The notes under the pieces were generated by a model that saw nothing but the letters and a program-made list of their open reading frames with translations, was not told the origin of the DNA and searched no databases. This document shows positions 54,566-64,000 of a DNA stretch of 64,000 nt, piece by piece. The stretch covers positions 19,982 to 83,981 of the forward strand of contig NZ_PEIG01000021.1 of NCBI RefSeq assembly GCF_002749975.1, in the 5' to 3' direction. The stretch's first letter is position 1, and the number at the start of each line of letters is the position of its first letter. The DNA is from Gloeocapsopsis sp. IPPAS B-1203. GTDB taxonomy: Bacteria; Cyanobacteriota; Cyanobacteriia; Cyanobacteriales; Chroococcidiopsidaceae. The position numbers and the translations under genes are program-made.

Positions 54566-55942
54566 TCATTCAGTAGTTGGTGGAGATTCTGATGTAGCTT
54601 GTGATGCACCTGATTGCTGTAACCGTAGTGCCTCTTGCGCTGAAACACCTTCGCTTGCAGAGCCAATGTACCACAAGGCAGCTGCGGCTTCTGCACGAGT
54701 TACCGTTTTCTTGGGTTGAAACAGCGTCGTATAGCCAAAAACGCGGCGAATGTTTGAGCGATCGCTATTTTGAAAATCTGCTAAGACGGCTTGTAATGCT
54801 CTTGGTTCAATTTTTGCTGCATCTTGAAAACCCCACGTTTGCTGTACTGCCTCTACTGAAGCATTAGGGAGCGAGGAGCGCGTATCTAGCGGAACTTTCC
54901 ATAAAATCATTTGTTCCCGCGTTAACGGTGCATCAGGGCGAAATAGCACGGTTGTTGAACTCCCTGAGAGTGGACTAGGAATTAAACCTGCTTCTGCTAA
55001 ACCCTGGATTATGGGAAAATCTGCATCGGATGACGGTACATCTTGAAATGCTGGTTGGGCAGAAGCAGATGCCTCGCGAATTTGTTGCGCAGGGCTATTA
55101 GCATAAAGTTGGTTATTTGCAGCAACTAACCAACGCGCATACTCTCGCCGTGTTATAGTTTTGTTCGGTTCAAATTGATTTGTAGAAGCACTACTTTTAG
55201 ATGTTGCTTGCAGTGGCAGCGCACCTAATGCTGTTAGGTCTTGGAGATACTGACGCAGTTCTTGTGGTGCTTGGTTGGTATCGTTGAAAGTTTGTGCAGT
55301 ATTTGTTTGTTGTGTAGTGTTATCTACAGTTTGTGCTGTTTGATTGTTTTGCTGCGATCGCACTGGACCAATAAAATCTGCATCTCCTGGTTGTGGTACG
55401 TTGTCTGTCTCAGCCGATGTTGATGGACTAGCTGTAGCCGTGGTATCGCGAGTGTATTGTATTGTAAATTCTGTATTTCCTGCTACGTTTGACTCAGTAG
55501 TACTGCTTTGATTGATCGTTGCCGGAATTGTTAGTGTAACGCGCAACCCGTTTTGCTGTGCTTCTAATATTCCCTCTTGAGTTGACTGACTCACATCCCA
55601 ATTATTTGTCTGAAACTCGTTTTGATAAAAGCTTTGAACAGCATTCGTGGGGTCAGAGGTTGCCCAGCGCGTTGTTGATTGTGTTGCTTCCTGCAATTGA
55701 GCATTCGGATAACGCGGAATTTCTGGCGGAAAGTCTGCTGGTAGCTGAATATCGGGATTTGGAGTAGGTTGATTGTTGTTATTCCCTGTACCAAAGGCGA
55801 TCGCAGGGTTATTCTCCAATCTGGGATCTGCAGCTAACATCTGCTCTAGACTTCTGCCAGATTGACTATTCGCACAGGCACTCACAGATGCCAATAAGAC
55901 AGCTATACTGGCTACTCGGAAAAAGCATCTTGATGTCAACAC
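54566..55942 (-). CDS. SLH-motif lipoprotein
   Basis: A 458-residue exported protein. The N-terminal signal ends in a lipobox (VLLASVSACANS), so Cys22 or its neighbour is probably lipid-anchored. After a low-complexity Gln/Asn/Thr region come three SLH-like stretches (ITRREYARWLVAANN, LTREQMILWKVPL, VTRAEAAAALWYIG). These may attach it to peptidoglycan or the outer membrane. Middle positions 60-160 have a conserved pattern ending FTIQYTR. The role is structural by inference. Confidence 0.88.
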   Translation of the reverse strand: MLTSRCFFRVASIAVLLASVSACANSQSGRSLEQMLAADPRLENNPAIAFGTGNNNNQPTPNPDIQLPADFPPEIPRYPNAQLQEATQSTTRWATSDPTNAVQSFYQNEFQTNNWDVSQSTQEGILEAQQNGLRVTLTIPATINQSSTTESNVAGNTEFTIQYTRDTTATASPSTSAETDNVPQPGDADFIGPVRSQQNNQTAQTVDNTTQQTNTAQTFNDTNQAPQELRQYLQDLTALGALPLQATSKSSASTNQFEPNKTITRREYARWLVAANNQLYANSPAQQIREASASAQPAFQDVPSSDADFPIIQGLAEAGLIPSPLSGSSTTVLFRPDAPLTREQMILWKVPLDTRSSLPNASVEAVQQTWGFQDAAKIEPRALQAVLADFQNSDRSNIRRVFGYTTLFQPKKTVTRAEAAAALWYIGSASEGVSAQEALRLQQSGASQATSESPPTTE

Positions 55943-56191
55943 AGTCGTTTAGAGAAGATACCGTCACTTCTTACGCTAACGTAATTTTTTGAGAGTTGCT
56001 GACACTGCTTATGCAGAAGGTTATGGGTGACTAGCTGGACAATATTTTTTTGTATGTTTTTTTACCAAATCAGGGAGATTTTGATGAGATGGTAGATGAG
56101 TTATGGAAAACTTGTGATTTGCCTAGTATCCAAAAGACAAAATAAATATTAAATTTAAGTATAAGATATTAGCAAGCTTAACCTGTTTCCT

Positions 56192-57367
56192 GTGCTGCAA
56201 CAAAATTTCATGCAGGTTTTTCCTCAAAAGCTTAGCGATCGCGCACCGCTTCAGCTATTGCTGTTTGTTGATGAACGTTCCGGTTCCCAGCAACAGAATC
56301 AGCAAATATATCACTACCTCAAAGAGTTACAAGAAAAATATGTATTTGAACTTCAAAGTATTGACGTTGGCGAACAGCCTTATTTTGCAGAACACTTTAA
56401 ATTAGTTGCTACACCAGCACTGATTAAAATTTATCCAGAACCACGGCAAACTTTAGCTGGCAGTAATTTAATTGCTCAACTACAATCTTGGTGGCCGCGT
56501 TGGCAACAAGCGATCGCAGAGAAATTAGAAAATAACAGCAAATCAGATATTACATCATCACAAGATGGTGTGTGTTCAATTGCCGATTCAGCAGAAGCAA
56601 TGCTGATGGCAGACGAAATTTTTAGCTTAAAACGCGAACAAGAAAAATTATTAGAACAACTACATTTTAAAGAACAAGTCATTGCCATGCTGGCACACGA
56701 TCTGCGGAATCCTCTGACTGCTGTATCGATTGCCCTGGAAACTCTAGAAACAAATTTAAATCCACGTCAAGGACAACCTCAACTCACACCAAATCTAATT
56801 GCACAGTTATTGAAGCAAGCTCGGACGCAAGCAAAGTCAATTGATAAAATGATTGCTGGGTTGTTGCAAGCAGCGCGTGGAAGTGCAGCTGAATTAAATA
56901 TTCAGCCACAGAAGTTAGAACTACAGCAACTTTGTCACGATGTCCTCACCCAATTAAGCGATCGCGCGAATGACAAAAATCAGAAAGTAGAAACTGATAT
57001 TCCCCACGATTTACCACGTATTTATGCCGATCAAGAAAGAGTTCGCCAAGTTCTAATCAACTTGTTGGATAATGCAATCAAGTACACGCCAACAAATGGC
57101 ACTATCCGAGTTTCTGCGCTACATCGCACAACTCAAAAAATTCAATTGAGTATTTGTGACACAGGTCCTGGAATCCCTGAGGAAAACCGCGATCGCATCT
57201 TTGAAAACCATTTTCGCTTAGAAAGAGACCAAGCAAAAGATGGCTATGGAATTGGTCTTTGTCTGTGCCAGCGAATTATTAGAGCACACTATGGTCAAAT
57301 TTGGGTAGATTGCCCACCCACAGGTGGCTCTTGCTTTCACTTCACGCTACCAGTTTATCCAACTTGA
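56192..57367 (+). CDS. sasA: SasA-like histidine kinase with KaiB-like N-terminus
   Basis: A 391-residue kinase. The N-terminal 100 residues ([20 protein letters not shown], then [34 protein letters not shown]) have the thioredoxin-like KaiB/SasA sensor fold. The kinase half has the HisKA box [20 protein letters not shown], then [23 protein letters not shown] and [13 protein letters not shown]. SasA passes circadian signals from KaiC to RpaA. kai genes and rpaA are not in the window. The start may be GTG at 56192 or ATG at 56210. Confidence 0.92.
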   Translation: MLQQNFMQVFPQKLSDRAPLQLLLFVDERSGSQQQNQQIYHYLKELQEKYVFELQSIDVGEQPYFAEHFKLVATPALIKIYPEPRQTLAGSNLIAQLQSWWPRWQQAIAEKLENNSKSDITSSQDGVCSIADSAEAMLMADEIFSLKREQEKLLEQLHFKEQVIAMLAHDLRNPLTAVSIALETLETNLNPRQGQPQLTPNLIAQLLKQARTQAKSIDKMIAGLLQAARGSAAELNIQPQKLELQQLCHDVLTQLSDRANDKNQKVETDIPHDLPRIYADQERVRQVLINLLDNAIKYTPTNGTIRVSALHRTTQKIQLSICDTGPGIPEENRDRIFENHFRLERDQAKDGYGIGLCLCQRIIRAHYGQIWVDCPPTGGSCFHFTLPVYPT

Positions 57368-57388
57368 AGATGTTTTCTCAAACCGAAA

Positions 57389-57799
57389 CTAGCTGCTTGT
57401 TTGGGCGTATCTTTTAAGAGCAGCAATAATTTGAGTATTAGCTGTAGGGAAAGAATACTGCTCAATTTCGTTTAAACTGACCCAGAGAACTTCATCGCAT
57501 TCGATTGGCATTGGCTCACCAGATAAATGCTTGCACAAATGTACTGTTAAAGTCACTTGTAAGTGTGGGTAAGTGTAGTCAATTGTAATTAAATGTTCGC
57601 CAACGTCAATTTCAATTCCTAATTCTTCTTTAATTTCTCTTCTAATACACTCTTCCACCGTTTCTCCTGGCTCAATCTTACCACCAGGAAATTCCCATAG
57701 TCCGCCCAACTTTCCTTCTGGACGACGGCGATCTATCAGAATTTGTTTTTGGTCATTCCAAACAACAGCAACACCGATAATTTTATGCGGAACTATCAC
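57389..57799 (-). CDS. MutT-type Nudix hydrolase
   Basis: A 136-residue Nudix protein. The Nudix box is GGKIEPGETVEECIRREIKEELGIEI with the G-x5-E-x7-REUxEE-x-GU pattern. PEGKLGGLWEFPGGK suggests the 8-oxo-dGTP-type branch, but the substrate is not certain. It is convergent with the sasA-like gene with 21 bp between. Confidence 0.93.
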   Translation of the reverse strand: MIVPHKIIGVAVVWNDQKQILIDRRRPEGKLGGLWEFPGGKIEPGETVEECIRREIKEELGIEIDVGEHLITIDYTYPHLQVTLTVHLCKHLSGEPMPIECDEVLWVSLNEIEQYSFPTANTQIIAALKRYAQTSS

Positions 57800-58026
57800 C
57801 CAGAAACCTCTTAATGGAGTTATCGAGCGTACAGATATATAGTCATCTATTCAACTACTACTGGCAATAGTATCTGTTGAGTTGTGAATACTGGTAATCT
57901 CTCTGCCAAAATTATATAACTCGGCTGAGCGAGATGTTTGCTTGCCGAGTTCATTGTTGGTTAGATATAGGGTGTACTATATGCTGCAGCGATGTTCGAT
58001 GTAACATAGTACAAGTACAATCATAG

Positions 58027-58368
58027 CTATTCATGTGCTGAGTTACTGGCTTCAGCTGCTTGCAGAGATTTCTCAAATAGCATCCTTTGCTCTGCATTAC
58101 GCAAGAAATAACCGCTCATCATTGCTGACGCTAGCAGACGCCCTAGATTCTCGCGGGTTGTTGTAATGCTAACGTTGAAATTTTCTGGAGGCAAATTTCC
58201 TAGAAGTCCGATAATATTGCGTTCCATAATTTGAAACACTTCCCCAGAAGTAGGTTTAGAGAGTTGATTAACGGATTCTGGACTTAGCCCTTGAACATAC
58301 TGCCATAATAGACCGCTGTTCTCTTCGCCATCAAAAAATCTTGAAGCTTGGTTAGATACGTCGCTCAC
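58027..58368 (-). CDS. DUF760 domain protein
   Basis: A 113-residue protein of a family restricted to cyanobacteria and plastids. NSGLLWQYVQGLSPESVNQL and MERNIIGLLGNLPPENFNVS, then TTRENLGRLLASAMMSGYFLR, are typical. GGTACC and purines precede the ATG. Function is unknown; plant homologues have been linked to stress responses, as I recall. Confidence 0.92.
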   Translation of the reverse strand: MSDVSNQASRFFDGEENSGLLWQYVQGLSPESVNQLSKPTSGEVFQIMERNIIGLLGNLPPENFNVSITTTRENLGRLLASAMMSGYFLRNAEQRMLFEKSLQAAEASNSAHE

Positions 58369-58627
58369 TGGTACCTCCGGTTTAGCTATAGTCTATTCTC
58401 AATTGAGAGGCTTGACTATGCTGTTAAAAATTGAACTAACTATCGTTTTCTTCTGCAAACTAATGTAACAAGCTCTAATGCTTGCTGTAGTTGGTGAAAC
58501 CGAACACGACGGTGACGGATTCTCTCACCCTGAGAAGACAAGGGTAGGCGGGTAGTAGGGTAGTAAGGAAAAAACAGCTAATTAAATCTCTCAATCTCTA
58601 CAACTCGCCAACTCTACAACACTCTTT

Positions 58628-59584
58628 CTAGCTTGCTAAGTACTGATCCATATCAGCTTTGCGTTTGCGCAGCTTTGTGAGGGCTTCACGCTCAATTTGG
58701 CGAACACGTTCGCGACTAATATTGAGGCGATCGCCAATTTTTGCTAGTGTCATTGATTGTCCATCGACTAAACCAAAACGGAGTGACAATACCTCACGTT
58801 GCTGTGGTGTCAGATCTGCCATCATCTGTTCAATGTCAGTAGACATACACGATTGCAGCACAAAATCTTCTGGAGAAACGCCGGTATCTTCTAACAACTC
58901 TCCGAGTTCTGTATCGTGATTATCTCCTACACGTAGGTCTAAAGATAATGGTAGTCGCGCCCGTTCTAAATATTCTCTTACCTGTTTGGGAGTTAACTCC
59001 AGTTCAGTGGCTAACTCGGAAATGGTAGCAGCACGCCCTAGTTGCTGAGATAGCTGTCGCTGTGCTTTTTTGATTTTATTCAGCTTCTCGGTGATGTGAA
59101 TTGGTAGCCGAATTGTTCGACCTTTTTCTGCGATCGCCCGCGTAATTGCTTGACGAATCCACCAGTAAGCATACGTTGAAAACCGATATCCCTTTGTCGG
59201 GTCAAACTTTTCTACACCACGCTGCATCCCAATGGTTCCTTCTTGAATCAAGTCCAACAAGTCCACGTTACGCTTGATGTATTTTTTAGCTACCGACACA
59301 ACTAGTCGGAGATTTGCCTCTACCATTTTTCGTTTGGCAATTTCTCCTAAAGCGATCGCCTTGCTAATTTCAGCAGGATTTATCCCCGCAGTTGCAGCCC
59401 ACTCTTCTAGGGACGGTTCTCGATTTAACTCGACACTGAGAGTCTCTTTGATTTCTTGCAGGGCAGTTGAGCGCTGCACTTGTTTGCCATACAATATTTC
59501 TTGCTCGTGGGTTAAAAGTGGTACACGACCAATTTCTCGCAGATAAGTCCGCACGAGGTCTGTGGCTGTCTGAGCAGTCTTCAT
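58628..59584 (-). CDS. sigD: group 2 sigma-70 factor, SigD-like
   Basis: A 318-residue sigma factor. Region 2 has [20 protein letters not shown], then [20 protein letters not shown], and [20 protein letters not shown]; region 3 follows; region 4 has [20 protein letters not shown], then [18 protein letters not shown]. The short N-terminus without region 1.1 and the length match group 2 factors of cyanobacteria, and 318 residues is the size I recall for SigD. Exact subgroup is not certain. Upstream lies a long gene-free stretch. Confidence 0.9.
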   Translation of the reverse strand: MKTAQTATDLVRTYLREIGRVPLLTHEQEILYGKQVQRSTALQEIKETLSVELNREPSLEEWAATAGINPAEISKAIALGEIAKRKMVEANLRLVVSVAKKYIKRNVDLLDLIQEGTIGMQRGVEKFDPTKGYRFSTYAYWWIRQAITRAIAEKGRTIRLPIHITEKLNKIKKAQRQLSQQLGRAATISELATELELTPKQVREYLERARLPLSLDLRVGDNHDTELGELLEDTGVSPEDFVLQSCMSTDIEQMMADLTPQQREVLSLRFGLVDGQSMTLAKIGDRLNISRERVRQIEREALTKLRKRKADMDQYLAS

Positions 59585-60548
59585 GGCACTACGCTAGTAA
59601 ATTGATAATCAGAGGTTTGGCGAGATGGTGCAATCATTGACTGGCAACTTTTATGCAAAGTCACACTCAACAAAGATTAAATGATTGTTGATTATGAACA
59701 ACTTAAGTGTTTGACCCCAAAGTTTGACCAAATTTGAACTTGGAAACGATAACTCGAGACAAAGTAGCTAAAACTTGTCTTGTCACCACTTCATTAAATT
59801 TGAATACTCCTATGTTAACTATTGTAACCTTTATTAGTCCAGTGTTGCTAATTTTCAGTGTTTGAACTCCCAGGGTAAGTGCTAAATTATCACGCTGCTG
59901 TTGTACTCCCCACCGAGCTAATAGCTGAACTGAGTTGCTACAAAGTTAGTCTGACTGATTTTTTTCTACAGCCTAACTACTAATCGTTCTCACAATTGCA
60001 TCTTGGAAAACAAAACGTTGTAAAGTTTGATTTAATTTTTTGCTAGTTGTACTTAGGATGTTTATTTTAATGCAGGAATTGAATTTTCTGCCGTAAATTT
60101 GGTTTAGATACATTTCTTTACATTCTATTAGTTAAAAATGAGAGTTATGATATATGTGTATTTTTAGTTACCTTGTTTTTACTTACTTATAGCCTGTTAA
60201 TGACGAGAGCAGTTGTGATTCATAGAGTTTTTGAATTACATAAAGTCCTACTACATCTAAAATACCGAAGTTAAATAATACAGCAGAATTTAGAAAGCCT
60301 TCTTGAAACTTCTAAACTCTTTATATCTTTAGGGAAGATATTTCATAATACTAAATGTTGCAACAAGCCATAGATTTAGGTAAAAGTTATGATAATTCGA
60401 CAAAAAGATGCGACAGCTTAGTTCTCCAAGCCTTTATCAACCGAGTGTTGTGTAGTTCCCTGAAATAGGCAAATTTAGAATTACAGCCAAGCCGCCGCAG
60501 TATAAATAGAGCACATAGCCCTTCCTTTGGGCTACATATATCCGATTC
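59585..60548. other. 964-bp gene-free stretch between sigma factor and carB genes
   Basis: I see no coding frame with good composition, no array and no tRNA. It is very AT-rich and holds the sigma factor promoter and the 3' end of carB. It could contain a small RNA, but none is recognisable. Confidence 0.45.
60516..60534 (-). terminator. weak hairpin after carB
   Basis: TAGCCC-TTCCTTT-GGGCTA, a 6-bp stem about 15 bases beyond the carB stop codon. No clear T-run follows on the minus strand, so factor-independent termination is doubtful. Confidence 0.4.
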
Positions 60549-63500
60549 TTACCTAGCACTGATGTAATCTTGAATCGCCTTCACACTCAAAGGCGTTGCT
60601 TGTAAAGAACGGATAGCCGCAGCAGTTGCTTTAGCACCAGCGATTGTTGTGATGATTGGAATTTTATAAGCTAGTGCAGTGCGACGAATTAGGCGCGCGT
60701 CAGTTTGGGCTTCTTCGCCAGAGGGAGTATTGATAATCAGTTGAATTTGTCGGTTCTTAATTGAATCTAGAACATTCGGGCGTCCCTCATGAAGCTTCAG
60801 AATTAATTCAACATCTAAACCATGCTCTTTGAGAACCCGCCGCGTACCGTCAGTCGCAACAACTTTAAAACCTAAATCGATGAAATCTTTGACAACAGGG
60901 ACAACAAGTGTTTTATCGCGATCGCTCATTGAGACAAACACCGTACCCTGACGCGGTAGTGTTTCGCCAGCGCCTAATTCTGCTTTAGCAAAGGCTTTAC
61001 CAAAATCACTGTCAATGCCCATAACTTCACCAGTCGAGCGCATTTCTGGTCCTAAAATCGTATCTGTACCAGGAAACTTATTAAATGGCAGTACAGCTTC
61101 TTTCACTGCGATGTGATTTGGCAAAGGTTCCTGCATAAAATTAAGTGATTCTAGTGTTTCACCTGACATAATCAACGATGCCATTTTTGCTAGGGGAATA
61201 CCCGTTGTCTTGGACACAAAAGGAACCGTCCGCGAAGCACGGGGATTTGCTTCTAGGATGTAAACTTGAGGATTATAACCGTGAGCGCCGACAACCGCGA
61301 ATTGAATGTTCATTAATCCAATTACTTGGAGTCGCTGCGCTAGTTGAACAGTCCAAGTCCGGATTTTATTTAATACCGAAGATGGTAGCGAAATTGCTGG
61401 TAAAGAACACGCTGAATCACCTGAGTGAATTCCTGCTTGTTCAATGTGTTCCATAATTCCGCCAATGACAACTTTACCTGTGCTGTCGGCGATCGCATCG
61501 ACATCAACTTCAATCGCATTTTCGAGAAACTTGTCGATTAAAATCGGGTGATCTGGCTCTACTTGTACCGCAAATGTCATGTAGCGTTCGAGATCTGTAT
61601 CCGAGTAAACTATTTCCATCGCCCGTCCGCCTAAGACGTAACTCGGACGCACAACAACCGGATAACCAATGCGACTAGCGATCGCCAGGGCATCTTGATA
61701 ACTGCGTGCAATTCCATTCGGTGGTTGGGCAATATCTAACTCGTTTAATATCTTCTCAAACCGTTCGCGATCTTCAGCAGTATCGATTGAATCAGGAGAA
61801 GTTCCCCAAATCCGAGTCGGAAGCAATTCTTTGACTTCTGGGCGGTTTAAATATTCTTGTAACGGTACTGCCAATTTAAGTGGTGTTTGTCCGCCAAATT
61901 GAATGATGACTCCGACAGGCTGTTCTGCCTCAATGATATTTAATACATCTTCTTTGGTGAGCGGTTCAAAGTAAAGGCGATCGCTCGTATCGTAGTCTGT
62001 CGAGACGGTTTCGGGGTTTGAGTTTACCATAATTGTTTCAAACCCTGCGGCTTTAAGCGCATAGCTTGCATGACAACAACAATAGTCAAATTCAATACCT
62101 TGTCCAATGCGGTTAGGACCACCACCTAGAATCATGACTTTTTGTTTATCTGATGGTTGAACTTCGGATTCTGCTTCGTAGGTGGAGTAGTGGTAGGGAG
62201 TATACGCTTCAAATTCTGCGGCGCAGGTATCTACTGTTTTGTAAACGGGGACGACACCAAGTTGTTTGCGATACTCGCGTACTGCATCTTCGGTTGTTTT
62301 CGTTGCAAAGGCAATTTGGCGATCGCTAAATCCCTGACGCTTGACTCCATAGAGTTGCTCTTTTGTCAACTTCTCCAAGGGCGTCCGCTTCAGAAATTTC
62401 TCTGTGTCGAGCAACTGCTGCATTTTATCTAAGAACCAGGGGTCAATTCCCGTAAGTTCGTAAATATCTTCAGTACTTAGCCCAAGCTGCATGGCATGAC
62501 GTACTGCAAAAATTCGTTCAGGGTTTGGCGTGCGCAGTTGAGCGCGAATTTGTTCGCCACTAGGAAGTTTTTCAGAGCGATCGCATCCCCAGCCAGCGCG
62601 TCCAGTTTCAAGCGATCGCAAGGCTTTTTGGAACGATTCTTGAAACGTCCGTCCAATTGCCATAGCTTCTCCTACTGACTTCATTTGTGTCGTCAGTACA
62701 GGTTCAGAACCAGGGAATTTTTCAAAGGCAAAGCGAGGAATTTTTGTAACTACATAGTCAATGGTTGGTTCAAATGACGCTGGAGTTTTCTTGGTGATAT
62801 CGTTTTTGATTTCATCGAGCGTGTAACCAACGGCTAGTTTGGCGGCGAATTTAGCGATCGGGAAACCTGTAGCTTTAGACGCCAAAGCCGAACTGCGCGA
62901 GACGCGGGGGTTCATCTCAATCACGATGACATCGCCATTAACCGGATTCACTGCAAATTGAATATTAGAACCGCCTGTTTCTACACCAATTTCACGAATA
63001 ATCTGAATCGAAGCATCGCGGAGGCGTTGATATTCTTTATCTGTAAGCGTTTGGGCAGGAGCAACCGTAATTGAATCTCCGGTGTGAATTCCCATCGGAT
63101 CGAGGTTTTCGATTGAGCAAATAATCACGACATTATCTGCCAAGTCGCGCATCACTTCGAGTTCGTATTCTTTCCAGCCTAATAGCGATTGTTCAATCAA
63201 AATTTGGGAAACTGGACTGGCATCAATTCCCCCTTGTGCCATTATTTCAAACTCTTCTTGGTTGTAGGAGATACCACCACCACTACCGCCCATTGTAAAG
63301 GCAGGGCGAATAATCAGGGGATAGCTACCAATTGTGAGCGCGATCGCTTTTGCTTCATCAACCGTAGAAGCGATACCGGAGGGACACACACCCACTCCGA
63401 TTTTTTCCATTGCCTGTTTAAATAGTTGCCGATCTTCAGCTTTTTCAATTGCAGGGAGCTTCGCACCGATTAACTCAACGCCATACTTTTCTAAAACTCC

Positions 63501-63815
63501 ATTCTTTGACAAAGCTACAGCAATATTGAGCGCCGTTTGTCCGCCCATTGTTGGTAACAGAGCTTCAGGGCGCTCTTTGGCAATAATTTTCTCAACAATT
63601 TCCGGTGTCAGCGGTTCAATGTATGTCCTGTCCGCTGTCTCCGGATCAGTCATAATTGTTGCCGGATTTGAGTTCACCAGCACCACCTGATATCCTTCTT
63701 CGCGGAGTGCTTTACAGGCTTGCGTACCGGAGTAATCAAACTCGCAAGCTTGTCCAATCACAATTGGACCGGAGCCAAGCAATAGAATTTTATGGATATC
63801 GTCGCGGCGGGGCAT
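60549..63815 (-). CDS. carB: carbamoyl-phosphate synthase large subunit
   Basis: A 1088-residue enzyme that makes carbamoyl phosphate from bicarbonate, ATP and ammonia for arginine and pyrimidine synthesis. Two ATP-grasp halves are seen: [24 protein letters not shown] at the start and [20 protein letters not shown] near residue 570. The metal ligands are in [20 protein letters not shown] and [17 protein letters not shown]. The C-terminal MGS-like regulatory domain ([20 protein letters not shown]) closes the protein. The carA gene is not in the window. Confidence 0.98.
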   Translation of the reverse strand: MPRRDDIHKILLLGSGPIVIGQACEFDYSGTQACKALREEGYQVVLVNSNPATIMTDPETADRTYIEPLTPEIVEKIIAKERPEALLPTMGGQTALNIAVALSKNGVLEKYGVELIGAKLPAIEKAEDRQLFKQAMEKIGVGVCPSGIASTVDEAKAIALTIGSYPLIIRPAFTMGGSGGGISYNQEEFEIMAQGGIDASPVSQILIEQSLLGWKEYELEVMRDLADNVVIICSIENLDPMGIHTGDSITVAPAQTLTDKEYQRLRDASIQIIREIGVETGGSNIQFAVNPVNGDVIVIEMNPRVSRSSALASKATGFPIAKFAAKLAVGYTLDEIKNDITKKTPASFEPTIDYVVTKIPRFAFEKFPGSEPVLTTQMKSVGEAMAIGRTFQESFQKALRSLETGRAGWGCDRSEKLPSGEQIRAQLRTPNPERIFAVRHAMQLGLSTEDIYELTGIDPWFLDKMQQLLDTEKFLKRTPLEKLTKEQLYGVKRQGFSDRQIAFATKTTEDAVREYRKQLGVVPVYKTVDTCAAEFEAYTPYHYSTYEAESEVQPSDKQKVMILGGGPNRIGQGIEFDYCCCHASYALKAAGFETIMVNSNPETVSTDYDTSDRLYFEPLTKEDVLNIIEAEQPVGVIIQFGGQTPLKLAVPLQEYLNRPEVKELLPTRIWGTSPDSIDTAEDRERFEKILNELDIAQPPNGIARSYQDALAIASRIGYPVVVRPSYVLGGRAMEIVYSDTDLERYMTFAVQVEPDHPILIDKFLENAIEVDVDAIADSTGKVVIGGIMEHIEQAGIHSGDSACSLPAISLPSSVLNKIRTWTVQLAQRLQVIGLMNIQFAVVGAHGYNPQVYILEANPRASRTVPFVSKTTGIPLAKMASLIMSGETLESLNFMQEPLPNHIAVKEAVLPFNKFPGTDTILGPEMRSTGEVMGIDSDFGKAFAKAELGAGETLPRQGTVFVSMSDRDKTLVVPVVKDFIDLGFKVVATDGTRRVLKEHGLDVELILKLHEGRPNVLDSIKNRQIQLIINTPSGEEAQTDARLIRRTALAYKIPIITTIAGAKATAAAIRSLQATPLSVKAIQDYISAR

Positions 63816-64000
63816 AGTCTTTCTACCTAGAGAAGGAATTTTTGAATCCTGATTATTTTAAGCGGCAATGCCCCTATTAATTGTGGTTTATTTAGCAAGT
63901 TTTCCAAGATTTGATGACTTAGTGAGAAGTCAGGGGTCAGAGATCGGGGGTCAAAGAAGAAATTCGTTGCAATCACTTACTCTACTAACCACTTCTTTCA

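Noticed and set aside
61178..63690. Plus-strand frames of 60-118 codons in the carB region
   Set aside because: All are antisense to the conserved carB reading frame and have shadow-like composition.

Overview
The window is a piece of a cyanobacterial chromosome. The octamer GCGATCGC (HIP1) recurs throughout genes and spacers. Several genes are typical of oxygenic phototrophs: a ferredoxin-thioredoxin reductase catalytic chain, an RpaB-type response regulator, a SasA-like kinase with a KaiB-like N-terminus, a group 2 sigma factor, and DUF760 and DUF3386 proteins. Heptad-type short tandem repeats and a dispersed palindromic repeat lie between genes, as in large-genome cyanobacteria. The species cannot be fixed from the sequence alone. 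I saw no rRNA or tRNA gene.

Layout. 1-6.5 kb: housekeeping genes on the minus strand (an LptA/LptB/LptG-type envelope lipid export cluster, DUF309, ftrC, DUF58, typA). 6.7-14.6 kb: an accessory, decaying zone. It holds a frameshifted hicA beside intact hicB, a broken PIN toxin gene, a TetR/SMR/hydrolase operon, and a kinase-like pseudogene carrying two stop codons plus an IS4-type insertion with a 9-bp target duplication. It also holds tandem small HTH genes with two relics and a 21-bp-period repeat array. 14.6-29.5 kb: a convergent LuxR-type regulator and sensor kinase, a secreted RTX esterase-like protein, a lone ureC, a REC-kinase hybrid, an amidase, a GH1 glucosidase, a HAD phosphatase, a Crp-type regulator and rpaB.

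29.5-35.7 kb: a minus-strand nitric-oxide/redox cluster with quinol NO reductase, a small unknown protein, a thioredoxin-reductase-like flavoprotein lacking the usual NADPH motif, an unknown His/Asp-rich protein, truncated haemoglobin, a cupin and a methyltransferase. Two copies of the perfect palindrome TGAGCTAGCTCA lie upstream of two of its transcription units.

35.8-50.9 kb: a complete type I-D CRISPR-Cas locus. A WYL-domain regulator diverges from cas3, cas10d, csc2, csc1, cas6, cas4, cas1 and cas2. A leader and an array of 41 repeats and 40 spacers follow. Between csc1 and cas6 lie a truncated, diverged cas6 copy and a 2-oxoglutarate/Fe(II) oxygenase gene. Both are tightly overlapped with their neighbours, which makes this the most unusual arrangement in the window. 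The last base of the repeat is G in repeats 1-25 and C in repeats 26-41, a fossil of one mutation in the leader-proximal repeat.

51-64 kb: mostly core genes (GH57, NifU-type scaffold, DUF3386, SLH-type lipoprotein, sasA-like kinase, mutT-type Nudix, DUF760, group 2 sigma factor, carB).
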